A stretch of 64,000 nucleotides of DNA. It comes from Pratylenchus scribneri (Eukaryota; Nematoda; Chromadorea; Rhabditida; Pratylenchidae). The notes under the pieces were generated by a model. It was not told the origin of the DNA, made no database searches, and was given only the letters and a program-made list of their open reading frames with translations. The position numbers and the translations under genes are program-made. Shown here piece by piece: positions 21,801 to 31,645 of the stretch (positions are counted from its first letter, which is position 1; every line of letters begins with the position of its first letter). The stretch is from contig JAQSEB010000124.1 in the NCBI GenBank assembly GCA_030063045.1, positions 744,001 through 808,000 of the forward strand, given 5' to 3'.

Positions 21801-24188
21801 TTTAAATTATATGAAAAGAATAATTGGAAGGCGGAATTAATTAGCTAAAACACAAAACATGCGAAATTAATTAGGTAAAACTCAAAACATGCGAAATTAA
21901 TTAGGTAAAACTCAAAACATGCGAAATTAATTAGGTAAAACTCAAAACATGCGAAATTAATTAGGTAAAATTATAATCCAATTCCCACTTGTTCTTTCTG
22001 AATTTATTCAATATTCTCGAATCTCGATCATCATTTTTCATTCCTCAATTTTCTTTCAATTTCCTTATCATTTTATCAACGATTCCTTTAATTATTCAGG
22101 AAGACGCAATAATTTACCAATATCCAATCCTTAAAAAATAAATTAAAATTATTTTCAATTATTTCAGAAAATTTGACATTAAATTGAATTACTAAAATTA
22201 TTTTTCAAATATTTCAGAAAATTTTGGGCCTCGAATCAGTGTAATTTCCTTGAATTCCAACAATGGAATTCCCCCACAACAAAAGTCAGTTTCCTTCACC
22301 GATTTGCAATTGTCCACTGATGTTCAATTGAAAATGGCTGGCAAAAATGATGAAAAATGCCAAAATCATCGGAAACAATCATTCCATTTATGTAATTAAA
22401 ATTAATAAATAAATTGTAATAAATTTTATATTTTAGCACCAAAAGGTTTAATTAAATGGTTTTTCCCAAGGCGGGAAAGGCAAGAAGATGCATCGACACT
22501 GAAAATGTTCAGCACAATTCAGGTAAAAATTATATTATTTTTTACAATTATTATTGAATTATTTTGATATTAAGTTTAAAAAGTGATAAAAAAAATTTTA
22601 TAAATATTTTCTAGTGTAATTTTGGATACCAAAATCGAATTTGATCCTATTTTAGTAATATTTGACCAACACTGTAAAATATGCCAAATATAACAGCAAA
22701 ACCTCCTTTAATTCCTCAACCCCTAATTATTCCCGCTATTTAAGACTCCTTTTAGCTCCTGGAAGAGTGAATTTAAAAAATAATTTCATTTTCTTAATTT
22801 CCTAAAACTACAAAATCCACTAAAATTTGTCAAAAAAATGTCCACAAATTAGGAAGTTATACATCCAAATTTCCCCATTTTGAGAGGAAGAAAAATAATT
22901 CCCCATGGGAAATTAAAAGAGCATTTATGATAATTGAATTTTTGAATGTTTTGGCCTACGGAAAATTCGTAAATTATATAAGTTTAATTTTTTATAAATA
23001 TTTAAAAATTTAAGATATTCACTGCTTGTTTTGCCGGTTTCGCTCATGGCGCCAATGATGTGGCCAATGCAATTTCCCCATTGGTTGCATTGATGGCCGT
23101 TTATAATTCGATGAGTGTAAAACAAGAAGAGCAAACACCAATTTGGTTGATTCTTTACGGCGTTTTGGCAATTTGCACGGGACTATGGATTTTAGGACAT
23201 CGAGGTGTGTGAATTTTTATTGAATTTGGAAAATAAATTAATTTTAATTCATTTTAGTAATTTTTTATTAAATTAAATAAAAGCTTTTTTAATATTGTAA
23301 AAAAATAAATTGCAGTTATCAAAACGGTTGGCCAAAAAATGTCAGAAATAAATCCATGCAGCGGTTTCACCATTGAATTCGGCGCTGCCGTCACCGCATT
23401 GGTGGCCTCCAAATTGGGATTGCCAATTTCCACCACACATTGCTTGGTAAAATTAATTTTAATAATTTCTCAAATTACCGAGTAAATGTATAAAAATAAG
23501 CCTTTTTTAATTGCGCATAATTTTTGTCAAAATTTTAAATTACAAAATGGTCAATATAGCATTTGAAAAAGTCAACATTTGAAAGGCAACATTTGAAAGT
23601 CAACATTTAGAGCTCTATTAAATGTACATATTGATTCATTGTAGAAGAGTAGGACAAAGTCGATTTCGGCTTGAGAAAATCGATGCAATTTTATACCGAA
23701 ATTGAGAATTATTGCTCAAAAAACCGAAAATAAGGGAAACCGAAACCGAAAATCGGCATTTTTTCAAAAACCGAAAATCGGATTTACAAAATGACACGTT
23801 AGAAAACCGACATTGTCCTACCTCCTACCCTAATTTAATTTTAACTACCAAATAATGAGATGGAAATGAACTAAATCACAAGCCACCATTTTTTTCCTTA
23901 TCCCACTGTTCGATTATTTGATCCAATAAATTTAAAAAATAATTATTATTTATTTATTTTATGAATTTTAATTAATTTTAGGTTGGTAGTGTTGTTGCCG
24001 TTGGCACAATCAAATCGGGCGAAGGCATTGATTGGAGGCTTTTTGCGAGCATTGCCGCCTCATGGTAAATTTAGAAATAATTTCATAATATAAATATTTA
24101 AAATTAATATTTTAGGATTGTCACTTTGCCCGTTTCCGCCATTCTTTCGGCAAGCATTATGTGGATTATGAAGATTACATTCTTTTGA
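18818..24188 (+). CDS. Sodium-dependent phosphate transporter, PiT/SLC20 family
   Basis: Imports inorganic phosphate with sodium across the plasma membrane. The start is ATG 18818. The two inverted halves of the fold each carry the family signature: [16 protein letters not shown] near residue 50 and [16 protein letters not shown] in the second half. Each is partnered by [16 protein letters not shown] and [17 protein letters not shown]. The central cytoplasmic loop is polar, with [16 protein letters not shown] and a [11 protein letters not shown] stretch, then TM segments to the end ([19 protein letters not shown]). About a dozen exons fit in one frame, roughly 500 residues, near the family norm. 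All signature residues are intact. Introns vary from about 40 bases to 1.4 kb; the large ones contain the SINE, a 30-bp repeat and a MITE. Confidence 0.93.
21183..21566 (-). mobile_element. tRNA-derived SINE in a PiT intron
   Basis: GC-rich insert of about 385 bases in a very AT-rich intron. Read on the minus strand it opens with a tRNA-like head: a box A-like TTGGTCTAGTGGTGTG (around 21535-21550), a possible anticodon arm, then a box B-like GAGTTCGACCCC (around 21480-21490). The head looks like a diverged tRNA with the two internal RNA polymerase III promoter boxes at the right spacing (about 45 bases apart). The unrelated body continues to a CCACTACATTAATGCAC end. Not a functional tRNA: the stems do not pair well and the transcript would run on. 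The source tRNA cannot be named with certainty. Confidence 0.7.
21841..21970. repeat. 30-bp tandem repeat, 4.3 copies
   Basis: Units start at 21841, 21871, 21901, 21931 and 21961 with TTAGGTAAAACTCAAAACAT followed by GCGAAATTAA. The copies are identical apart from two changes in the first. Lies in the same PiT intron as the SINE. Confidence 0.95.
22795..22925 (+). repeat. Dispersed repeat with AAAAATAATTCCCCATGGG, copy 2
   Basis: Matches 17330-17460 in motif order (ACAAAATCCACT, AAAATAATTCCCCATGGG, AATTAAAAG). Lies in a PiT intron. Confidence 0.55.
23641..23828. mobile_element. 188-bp MITE in a PiT intron
   Basis: Starts GTAGAAGAGTAGGACAAAGT and ends ACATTGTCCTACCTCCTAC, inverted repeats of about 22 bases. 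The interior has runs of ACCGAAAATCGG, a short palindrome repeated several times. No coding capacity; the size and terminal inverted repeats fit a MITE. Confidence 0.7.
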
Positions 24189-25111
24189 TTCCATTTTGGT
24201 GCCAATTTTAATGTAGCTTTAATCCCAAAAACAATCATAATTTTTAATAAAATTGATCGTTTATTTATTTTAATATTTCATATTTTTATGAATTAGTTAT
24301 ATAAAATTGACAATTTACTGCTTAATTTATTTTTGGGCGATCACGCCGAACTTTTTATCAATTTTCGCCCACATAAAATACATATTAATAAAATTGTGAC
24401 AATTTTTGACTGTACATTTGCTTTGAATAGGCCAATAATATAAGTTTATGTCGAACTGCTTATCAGCAAACCATCACTTACCAATTCCTCCGCATCGTCA
24501 GCCATTTTTGATTAAAATTACCAAATTTATAAACAAAAATCACATTGCTCCATCTTATAAAAAATTCGCAATTCTATTAATTTTTGAAAACATTTTATTT
24601 CAAAATTTTATCTTATTAAGTTAAAGCAGCAAATTGACTGTTCACTTCACTCAGAATGTTAAGTCCAAATCTAAAAAAAATGAATAATATAGTAATTGTT
24701 AATTTTCATAATCCTCCATTAATTAATTAAGAAAATTTATGTAATTTAAATTAATTTTAATTTTTTGGCAAAAATTATTTATTCTTATGGAAAATTCGGC
24801 ATTTTTCGGCAAAAGACACTTATAATTTATTTATAACCTAAGGCTAAATTAATCCTATGTCAATTTAATTACAACTTTTCACTATGGTCAAGTTATATTA
24901 CCAAAAGTTGCGTCAATAACTTCGGCTAAAAATTTTCTTTTTAAATGGATTTCGCCGATTTTGATCGAAATCATTAACCAAAAGTTTTTTACTATGAGCT
25001 AATCAACATGTAAAGTACTTTTTTTTAATAAAAATTAAAATTTTTTTGAAAATATTTTTGTTTTAATTAAATTTCATGAATTATTAGAGCATTTTAATTT
25101 TTTTCCTACAA
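24189..25111. other. Intergenic region; one weak two-exon small ORF
   Basis: Mostly AT-rich. On the minus strand ATG 24505 opens MADDAEEL, with a good GTAAGT donor after 24482; joined to 24341-24409 it would give a 30-residue peptide with a hydrophobic SKIVTILLICIL. There is no family match and no further exon, so it is not called as a gene. Another short frame ending SEVNSQFAALT lies near 24620-24680 on the minus strand, also without partners. Confidence 0.25.
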
Positions 25112-26935
25112 TGTTTATGGCCACTTCAAATTTGCATGAATTCATATTCCATGTTCAGCAGGCCTTTTGCCTTCTTTTCTATACATGGGCCATTTTGGGT
25201 TGGCCATTCCTCTCTTGGTCTTCATTTTTATATGCCATTTTTTCTCCTACTTTTTGGTAAGTGATTAGATTAAATTTAATTTAAATTTTTTATATTTTTA
25301 AAAAAATTTTAAATAATGAAAAAAAAATTCCAAAATATAATTTTAGGCCATTGGCATTGATTTATTCATGTTGGATGTTCTACGATTGGAATACGCCAAA
25401 GAATGGATCCAGACCAGCAAAATGGGCTCGAAATTTTTTTGCCTGGAAAATTGTGGCCAAATATTTTCCGATTAAAACAATCAAAACTGCGGAAATTTTG
25501 CCCAATCGAAATTATATTTTTGCGTACGTTTAAATAATTTAATAATTAATTTAATTAAATTTTAAATTAAATTCAAAATTATTATGCTTTTTTAAATATT
25601 TTTAGAGCGCATCCACATGGAGTGTTCGGCACGGGAAGTGCACTAATGTTCGGCACAAATGCCACCGAATTCCCGAAACTATTCCCTGGCATCAAAGTTC
25701 ATGCGGTCACTGTGCCATGCAATTTTTGGTTCCCAATTCGACGGGAATTTCTCATGGCTTTGGGTAATAAAATTTATTTATTTTTATTAATATTTTCTTT
25801 TTAGGTGTAATCACCAGTGATGCGGAATCAATTGGGAATGTTTTAAAAAGACAAAAGCCAGGAAATGCAATTGGAATTGTGCCTGGAGGAATAGCGGAAA
25901 TGTGCATTACAAAATCAGATGAACATAAATTAATTTTGGCAAATAGAAAGGTAAATAACAAATATAAATAAAAAAAAAATAATAAAATTATTGAAAAATA
26001 TTTTTATTTTTAAGGGTTTTGTCAAATTGGCCATCAAATATGGGTTTGCTGAATTTAATATAAAATAAAATATTCATAATAATTAGGCTTTTTTAGGGCA
26101 AGTTTGGTGCCAGTCTACAATTTTGGAGAAAATAATGTTTTCACGAATTTGACAAATCCAAAGGGCGGTTGGATTTGGAGATTTCAGGTGAAAGGAGGAA
26201 TTACCTAATTAATTATCAAAATTTGCGCAAATCTTCTTGAATAATAGGTTAAGATATTTTTGTAGAAACTTTATCAAAATGATTGATAAAAAACATAATT
26301 AACCGGAAGTACTAAAAACTGTATAATTTTTGCCTATTATACCTTCATTTTGATAATAATTTTTGTTAATTTCTTCATCAAATCCACAAATTATTTTTCT
26401 AATCAATACACTCCAATCCTAGGGAGCGGGCTGGCTATATGATAAAATTTTCTAATAAAGTTAATATTCAATTCAATTTTATGCATGGCATTTGGATACA
26501 AAATTTTCTCCATTTAATTAATACAATAATTAATTAAATATTAATAATTATTCTTATATAATTTTTTATTTATCTCAAATTTTTCAGCAATATTCGAGGG
26601 GCAAAAATGGAATGTGTTTCCCATTTTTCTATGGGCGAAGTTTTTTGTCAGCAATTTTGCCAGAAAAATTGATGGCAAAATTGCCTAAATTTTTACATTA
26701 TGGCTTTCTTCCCTTCCAAACACCAATAATTTCCATTGGTAAAAAATAAATTAAAATAAATTTAATTTTAATTTCAGTTGGTTCACCAATTCATGTGGAA
26801 AAATGCGAAAATCCCAGCCAAGAACAAATTGATGCCGTCCATGCGGAATATTGTGCCAAATTGGAACAACTTTTTGAAAAATACAAATGTGAATTTGGTG
26901 GATTGAGTGAAAATGATCGATTGGAATTTATTTGA
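25112..26935 (+). CDS. Acyltransferase of the DGAT2/MOGAT family
   Basis: Makes di- or triacylglycerol at the ER/lipid droplet by acyl-CoA transfer. Start MFMATSNLHEF at 25112; several small exons joined in frame. A hydrophobic N-terminal hairpin (AILGWPFLSWSSFLYAIF, then LALIYSCWMFYDW) comes first. Next are the family block ARNFFAWKIVAKYFP, the catalytic AHPHGVFGTGS with the HPHG box, IGIVPGGIAEMC (the PGG-A motif), RKGFVKLAIKYGASLVPVYNFGEN (the family GxxL-VPVY-FGEN block) and FFYGRSFL. The last exon has VGSPIHVEKCENP. Every core motif is present, in order, and the length (about 330 residues) is usual, so it is expected to be active. HPHG is shared by DGAT2 and MOGAT, so acceptor choice is open. 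Intron 5 holds one copy of the dispersed repeat. Confidence 0.9.
26345..26430 (+). repeat. Dispersed repeat, copy 2 (ATCAAATCCACTAATTC family)
   Basis: Contains TTCATCAAATCCACAAATTA, then CTAATCAATACACTCCAATCC, aligned with 8640-8740. Lies in an intron of the acyltransferase gene. Confidence 0.5.
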
Positions 26936-27279
26936 ACATTTTCAATTTTAATTATTGATTGCTTATTATTTTTTTTGTATTACTGATAATTAAAAATGTA
27001 AAATATTTAATTTGCCAAATAAATCATTGAAAAATATTGGACTATTGAAAATGCCGAAAAAACCAATTAATAAATCTCCGCCATAAAATATCGATTCATT
27101 ATAATTTTACTTATTATTTTATTAGATTTTACTAGTATTTTTAAAAAGTTTGGAACCAAAAAAAAAGTAAAATTTTCTGATTTAATATTTTTTATTTTTA
27201 ATCAACATTCCCTTTTCGGCAAATAAAAATTTTCCACTAAAAATCGGAATTATTGTGTATTTTATGAATTAAATTTTCG

Positions 27280-28297
27280 TTAAATTCCCAACATTGCATC
27301 AGTTTTTGCTTGCAAAATTTTCAATTCATCTTCTTGTTTTACCAGTCGAACAAAATCCATTGGAATAAGTCGAAGTTGTCGAATTTTTGGGTCAATGTCC
27401 TTCAATCCACCCAAAAAATGGCCACCTTCAATCTTCTAAATATAAAATATTATTAACTAAATTTTGTGAATATTTTTACCCCATAAATAAGCAATAAATC
27501 GCCGAAATTAAAATTCAATAATTCCTCTGGGGAATGTCCATCATTTCGACATTGTTTTTGGGCATTGAAACTGTGCGTGGCAATTGCCAATCGAGCTCGA
27601 CCCAAACAAATTGGCAACCAATTTGGACTGAAAAATAAAAATAATTTTATTTATTTAATTTAAGAGATTTTTTAAATATTTTTATAAAATTTATTTTTAA
27701 TTTTTTCAGTTTTTTGGAAAAATTATAATGTGAAAAATAGGCCATTTTTTAGCTATAAAATACGATCAAATTAGTTAAAAATTAAAAGGAGCCTATTAAT
27801 TTGCCTAAAAAAAGAATTAATTTACCAAATCTTTCGCGTCAATAAATAGTGATTTTTGAGGCCATATAACTTGGCCAGATCAGACTTCTTTAAGTTTCCT
27901 TAATCTTTGGCCTCTAGCCCTTAATCCAATCCTGCCCTAAACCTAATCCTGAGCCCTAATACCTAGTTATGGCCAAGTTATATGGCCTCAAAAATATAAT
28001 GTCTTTAGCCACAAAAAAATTCGACAAATTAATTATTTTTCAGCAAATTAATAATATCTTAAAATTAAATGTTAAAAATAATATAATTTATAAAAATTAC
28101 CTCCAATTAAATTTTTGCATCAATTTTCGTGCCTTTTTTGCATAAAGTGCCGAAAAAGCAGAATTCAGTTTAATCGATTCCTTCCCTTTCCGAACCATAT
28201 GTGGAAAATTGACCAAAAATTCGATTATTTCATCCAACATTTCATTGGGCAATGCTTTTCGACCATTTTTTGAGGCAAATTGCAGATGAAGAGACAT
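27280..28297 (-). CDS. Small protein with cryptic SH3-like C-terminal domain
   Basis: Three exons: about 28098-28297, 27480-27629 and 27280-27437. Joined, they give about 165 residues. N-terminal part: LPNEMLDEIIEFLVNF, an amphipathic helix recalling an F-box start but too short to call. From about residue 80, RARLAIATHSFNA, then an acidic insert EELLNFNFGDLLLIYGKIEGGHFLGG, then RQLRLIPMDFVRLV follow the order of an SH3 fold: ALYDY region, ELxFxxGDxL, GWWxG and LIPxNYV positions. Substitutions are heavy (ALYDY lost, GHFLG for GWWKG), so this is inference. RIM-BP-type SH3 domains carry a similar loop. Function not known. The large intron contains a MITE. Confidence 0.6.
27815..28040. mobile_element. 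MITE with TTTTTGAGGCCATATAACTTGGCC inverted ends (copy 1)
   Basis: The inner arms ATTTTTGAGGCCATATAACT (from 27852) and AGTTATATGGCCTCAAAAAT (to 27996) are perfect inverted repeats. The interior is CCTAA-rich (CCCTAAACCTAATCC). Outer arms match the copy at 57712-57974 weakly. Lies in an intron on the opposite strand setting. Confidence 0.75.
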
Positions 28298-29668
28298 TGT
28301 AAATATTTAGCAACAAATTAAACGGATAATGTGAATTCTCTTAAATTGTTCAAAATTCAATTCTTTTTAAAAATATATTCATAAATGGATTAAAAGTTAG
28401 GTTAATCAAAGATTCACTCGGGACGGGAACCAATAAATTTAATAAATAATGCTGAGTGAATGCTGGGTATTGACCGAAAGAATAGGATCTTTTTGCCGAA
28501 AATTGAAGTCTTTTGCCAAAAATTAATAATTTGTTTGATCTAAAACCCCATAAAACTAATACCGATATACATAATTTATAATATCCAAATATAGGTTAAA
28601 TTATTCTAATTGTGATCATTATACAGAATAAATAAGTAAAATGGTTATATTCGTCCATTTGTGTGCAAATGCAAATTGATTTCCCTCATTCTTTCCCAGC
28701 CGATCTTATCAATTCAACCCAATCTTTTGACTGACGACGACGACGACAATGGATGATGGATGATTATCTTCATCCGAAATAGCAATTCTCATTCAAATTT
28801 ATTTTTAAAGATTGATTGGGAATGAGAAATAATAATAATATTGAATAATTATTATACTTTTTGTTGGGGTAATTTGTTAGCAATCAATATAGAAAATTTG
28901 AATTTATAATTTGAGATTGACTCTAAATCACGAAAATTAAGATTACCATAATTTGTAGTTTAAACGATTTTTCAATTTTAATTCAATACTACCACTTTAA
29001 ATAGTTGTTAATTTATTTACAAATTCGAATTTATTGAAGATAGAAAATTGCATATGATTTGATAATGAATGATTATTTATTTATTTGAATATTAAAAAAA
29101 AGTAGCTAATAATGGATGATCAATAAAGTCAATTCAATGCTTAAGGAGCCATTCATTTATCTAAATATACTTAGTAAGGCAGGAAATAAGAAATAGCTTT
29201 TATAGAAAATGGATATTTATATGATTGAAAAGTCCAAAGTTTCCTCGATAATTTTTGGCACTTTAAAATTCTATTTAAAAAATATTATCTTTTTTTGAGG
29301 AAAAGCTGTTTATTTTACAAATTCATTTAAGTAATCAAAAAATTAGAAAAGCCAATTTTTAGAGGGAATTTATAGCTCTCCATTGACATATTTCCTTCCC
29401 AAATTGGTGGATTCCTTATTTAGTTATGGTCAAATGAATGACCCTAAAAAGTCACTTTTTTAGAAGAAATTCAATGGCTTTTCATTGCATATTCCTTTCC
29501 CTAATTGGTTAATTCCTTATTGATTTATTGCCAAAAGAATGGCCCAAGCATTGAAAATGGCGATAATTAATAAGGTATAAACCGGTGATTATTATTACTA
29601 AATATCATTTTTGTACACATTTTACAAATTTCACTTTTCAATTCTTTGCCCAAATTCATTTCATTTCT
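28298..29668. other. Intergenic, AT-rich, nothing recognised
   Basis: Between two minus-strand genes. A CGACGACGACGACAATGG run at about 28735-28750 and scattered ATTTATTT runs are the only visible features. No splice-supported exon. Candidate 5' flank of the SH3-like gene and 3' flank of the homeobox gene. Confidence 0.4.
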
Positions 29669-31645
29669 TCAAATTTCTATTTTGTTTCCATTTGTCCCAT
29701 CGATTGGCTTTTGACCCGTTTTCATTTTGTAACGTCGATTTTGGAACCAAATTTTCACCTGTAAAATTTTTCACAATTAAAAATTTCTTTCTTCTAAAAT
29801 TTTTACCTGCTGCTGCGTAAGTCCCAACTTTTCCGAAATTTTTGCCCGCTGTTCAATGCTGATATAGCGTTGCGCTTTGAAATGTTTCTCCAAACATTGG
29901 GTTTGTTCAACGCTGCTAAAAAAATATTTTTTTATTTTTTTATACAATTTTTCAACATAAAATTAAATAATTTATTTGTATTATAGACCTAATATTAGCA
30001 AGCATTTAATTTAAAATTGTTTAAAATTAATAAATTAGAAAAGAATGATGAATAATGAGGAAAGGAATTGTCCAATTCCCCATAAAACGAGGACAGTAGA
30101 TTAGCTCCATTTATTAATTTAATTCTATAATCAGTGTTTTCCCTCCCTTTTAATTCAATAGTCCGTGTTTTCCGCTTAATTTTCAATATATTCTGTTTCC
30201 ATTCGATTCTATAGAAATGTTGGAATTGAAAAGATCAAAATTCAAAATCAGTGACAAGAAAATGGCCATTATGGGATAATTAATAATTCATTCTAAAGCA
30301 CTAAATTCTATAAAAAAAATTTTTTTTTAATTTTTAAGAGCCTTAAAAATGTGTAAGAGAGTCTTTTTGATTAAATTTACAATTAATAAAATTAAATAAA
30401 AAATTTTAATAGATGAATTTTTTAAAATTTTTTACATCTATTTATAGAGAATATTTAGGGCTTTATTTGAATGGTTTATCCCTTTCTCATATTATCTATT
30501 TTCTTGTGAACTATGAATAAAAAACCAACGACGAGTTCCCATACCCAATCCTCTTCATTCTTCAAAGCCAATTTCCTATACTACAGTAACCCCTCGCTGC
30601 CTTTCCTTCTTTTTGTGAGGGAATGGGAATTTGATGCAAGAGAGAAAAATTTCTTAGGAAGGATAAATGTCACCAAAATCAAGAACGAAAGAAATAATTT
30701 TAGATGGTTTTTAAATATATTTTTAAAAAATATTTATTTTTACTTACAATGCACGGCGTTTTTTGGTCTTTTTATTTCGGCGGCAATTCTTCGTTTTGAG
30801 CCATTCATAATTGGGAATAGGACGAACATATTTTGGTGGAGTTGTGGCCAATTTGGTCATTCCATTTTCCATTGAATGCAACGAAACATTTGAGGCCAAT
30901 TGATTAATTTGGGTATTCAAAAGCATCGATGGAATCCACATTCTAAATTAAATGGAAATTAATTGAGAAAATTATTATTTTAATAAGATTAATGTTATTT
31001 ATCAAAAAAAAATATTAAATTTAACCTAAAATTTTTTGTGTCAAAAATGGTAATATTTTTAGACCATTTAATTTTGATAATAATTTATTGGAAAAAAAGT
31101 CTAAAATTTGACTAAAATTATGTCAATGGATTGATTATGTTTACAATAATTTGTTAAAAAATTTATGAGCTGAAAAATGATGGCTACTTAAATTCAACCT
31201 TTTGAGAATAAATTAGGGTATTAAATATTTATTTATATTTAGTATTTACCACAAGATTTTACCCCCAAAATTGGTCATAAAATTGCAACGCTAAAATACT
31301 GGTTTTTTTTCATCATTTTGCAATCAAATATGAATAATAAAATAATAATCTCAAAAAATTCTAATCTGGTAAATTATGTCCATTTTAAATTAAAAATTAA
31401 TAATTTTTTAAAGCTTACAAATTTGCCAAAGTTTTGTTGAAAATGAAATTGTTTAAATTTGATTGCATAAAATGTTGTTGAATTTGTTGGAAAAATTGTT
31501 GATTCGGCAAAAGTTGACAAAATTGTGTGAAATAATTTTGTGGTGGTGGCATTATTGTTGTTCCAATTTGATGCAAATTTTGATTGATTGGAACAATTTG
31601 TTGGATAGAAAGAAGAAAGTCAACCGAAAAATTTGTTGAAGTCAT
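29669..31645 (-). CDS. ANTP-superclass homeobox protein (NK-2-like with EH1 and hexapeptide-like motifs)
   Basis: Four exons, minus strand: about 31417-31645, 30745-30951, 29820-29917 and 29669-29758; about 206 residues. The start is the ATG at 31645 (MTSTNFSV). An N-terminal FSVDFLLSI fits an EH1/Groucho-binding motif. A long Gln/Asn-rich part follows. A YEWLK string sits about 12 residues before the homeodomain. The homeodomain is complete with Phe8, Leu16, Phe20, Trp48, Phe49, Asn51, Arg53 and Tyr54; Tyr54 is the hallmark of NK-2-class factors. Helix 3 reads KIWFQNRRYKMK. The homeodomain is split at residues 44/45, a common intron site in ANTP-superclass genes. It ends soon after the homeodomain. 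A transcription regulator; the exact orthology group is uncertain (see findings). Confidence 0.88.

Noticed and set aside
24620..24680. Minus-strand segment ending SEVNSQFAALT before a stop
   Set aside because: Has an acceptor-like TTTTTTAG and looks like a last exon, but no upstream exon could be found before the acyltransferase start, so no gene can be supported.
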